Of a stretch of DNA of 5,606 bases, positions 5,463-5,606 are shown piece after piece. The position numbers and the translations under genes were made by a program. A model generated the notes under the pieces. The model saw nothing but the letters and a program-made list of their open reading frames with translations. It was not told the DNA's origin and searched no databases. This stretch comes from Lachnospiraceae bacterium UBA4260 (GTDB lineage Bacteria > Bacillota > Clostridia > Lachnospirales > Lachnospiraceae), in the NCBI GenBank assembly GCA_002395235.1, contig DGWK01000022.1:87284-92889 (forward strand), read 5' to 3'. How positions within the stretch are numbered: the stretch's first letter is position 1; every line of letters begins with the position of its first letter.

Positions 5463-5606
5463 TCACTTATCCGTCAGCAGCCCGAACTGGTCAAACGGAT
5501 ACAGGCGCAGCCACGCCCTTCCTATGATAATGGACCGCGGCACATTTCCGACCTCGTTGTAGCGGCTGTCCAGGCTCACCTCTCTGTTGTCTCCCAGGAC
5601 AAAATA
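5463..5606 (-). CDS. lepB: Signal peptidase I, C-terminal 47 residues (cut by window edge)
   Basis: Membrane-bound serine protease (S26) that removes signal peptides from exported proteins on the outer face of the membrane. Only the end is present: YFVLGDNREVSLDSR (visible residues 1-15) is conserved box D/E, with the GDNRxxSxDSR motif intact. It is followed by NEVGNVPRSIIIGRAWLRLYP, typical of the C-terminal strand, and a TGA stop. The catalytic Ser and Lys and the transmembrane anchor are outside the window. The 13-nt gap to rnhB implies one transcript. The family is certain from the motif; which of possibly several lepB paralogues it is cannot be told. Confidence 0.93.
   Translation of the reverse strand, partial: YFVLGDNREVSLDSRYNEVGNVPRSIIIGRAWLRLYPFDQFGLLTDK

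Noticed and set aside
1..5606. Mobile element, prophage, defence or CRISPR content
   Set aside because: All confident genes are conserved housekeeping genes with consistent composition; there are no transposase or integrase motifs, no terminal inverted repeats and no regularly spaced repeat array.

Overview
The window looks like core chromosomal DNA from a moderately GC-rich Bacillota bacterium, most likely class Clostridia and possibly Lachnospiraceae. This rests on the gene pairings (der-plsY and lepB-rnhB-yraN), strong AGGAGG-type ribosome binding sites, and an unusually long PRPP synthetase of a kind I associate with Clostridia. The taxonomic call is inference; no rRNA or species marker is present.

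Layout. Positions 1-2695 hold a leftward block transcribed der -> plsY -> tyrS. It encodes the ribosome-assembly GTPase Der, the membrane acyltransferase PlsY and the first 173 residues of tyrosyl-tRNA synthetase, which runs off the left edge. A 171-bp divergent intergenic region (2696-2866) carries a convincing leftward sigma-70/sigma-A-type promoter for der, a weaker rightward promoter candidate for prs, and a 10-bp direct repeat with a 20-bp period. Rightward prs (2867-4102) encodes a long, divergent ribose-phosphate pyrophosphokinase. It ends at a strong hairpin terminator (4126-4167) that also faces the convergent block on its right. That block (4272-5606, leftward) is lepB (3' end only) -> rnhB -> yraN: signal peptidase I, RNase HII and a YraN/UPF0102 nuclease-fold protein. 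The three are packed tightly, with a 13-nt gap and then a likely 4-nt overlap.

The genes are housekeeping: ribosome maturation (Der), translation (TyrRS), phospholipid synthesis (PlsY), nucleotide and amino-acid precursor supply (Prs), genome maintenance (RNase HII and perhaps YraN) and protein export (LepB). I see no mobile element, CRISPR array, tRNA or rRNA, and nothing that amounts to a new multi-gene system.

The points worth a second look are small. The tyrS leader can pair with and mask its own ribosome binding site. The Prs protein departs from the canonical active-site wording. Two independent three-copy, 15-bp in-frame tandem repeats lie in neighbouring convergent genes, at the Prs C-terminus and in an acidic insertion of YraN.
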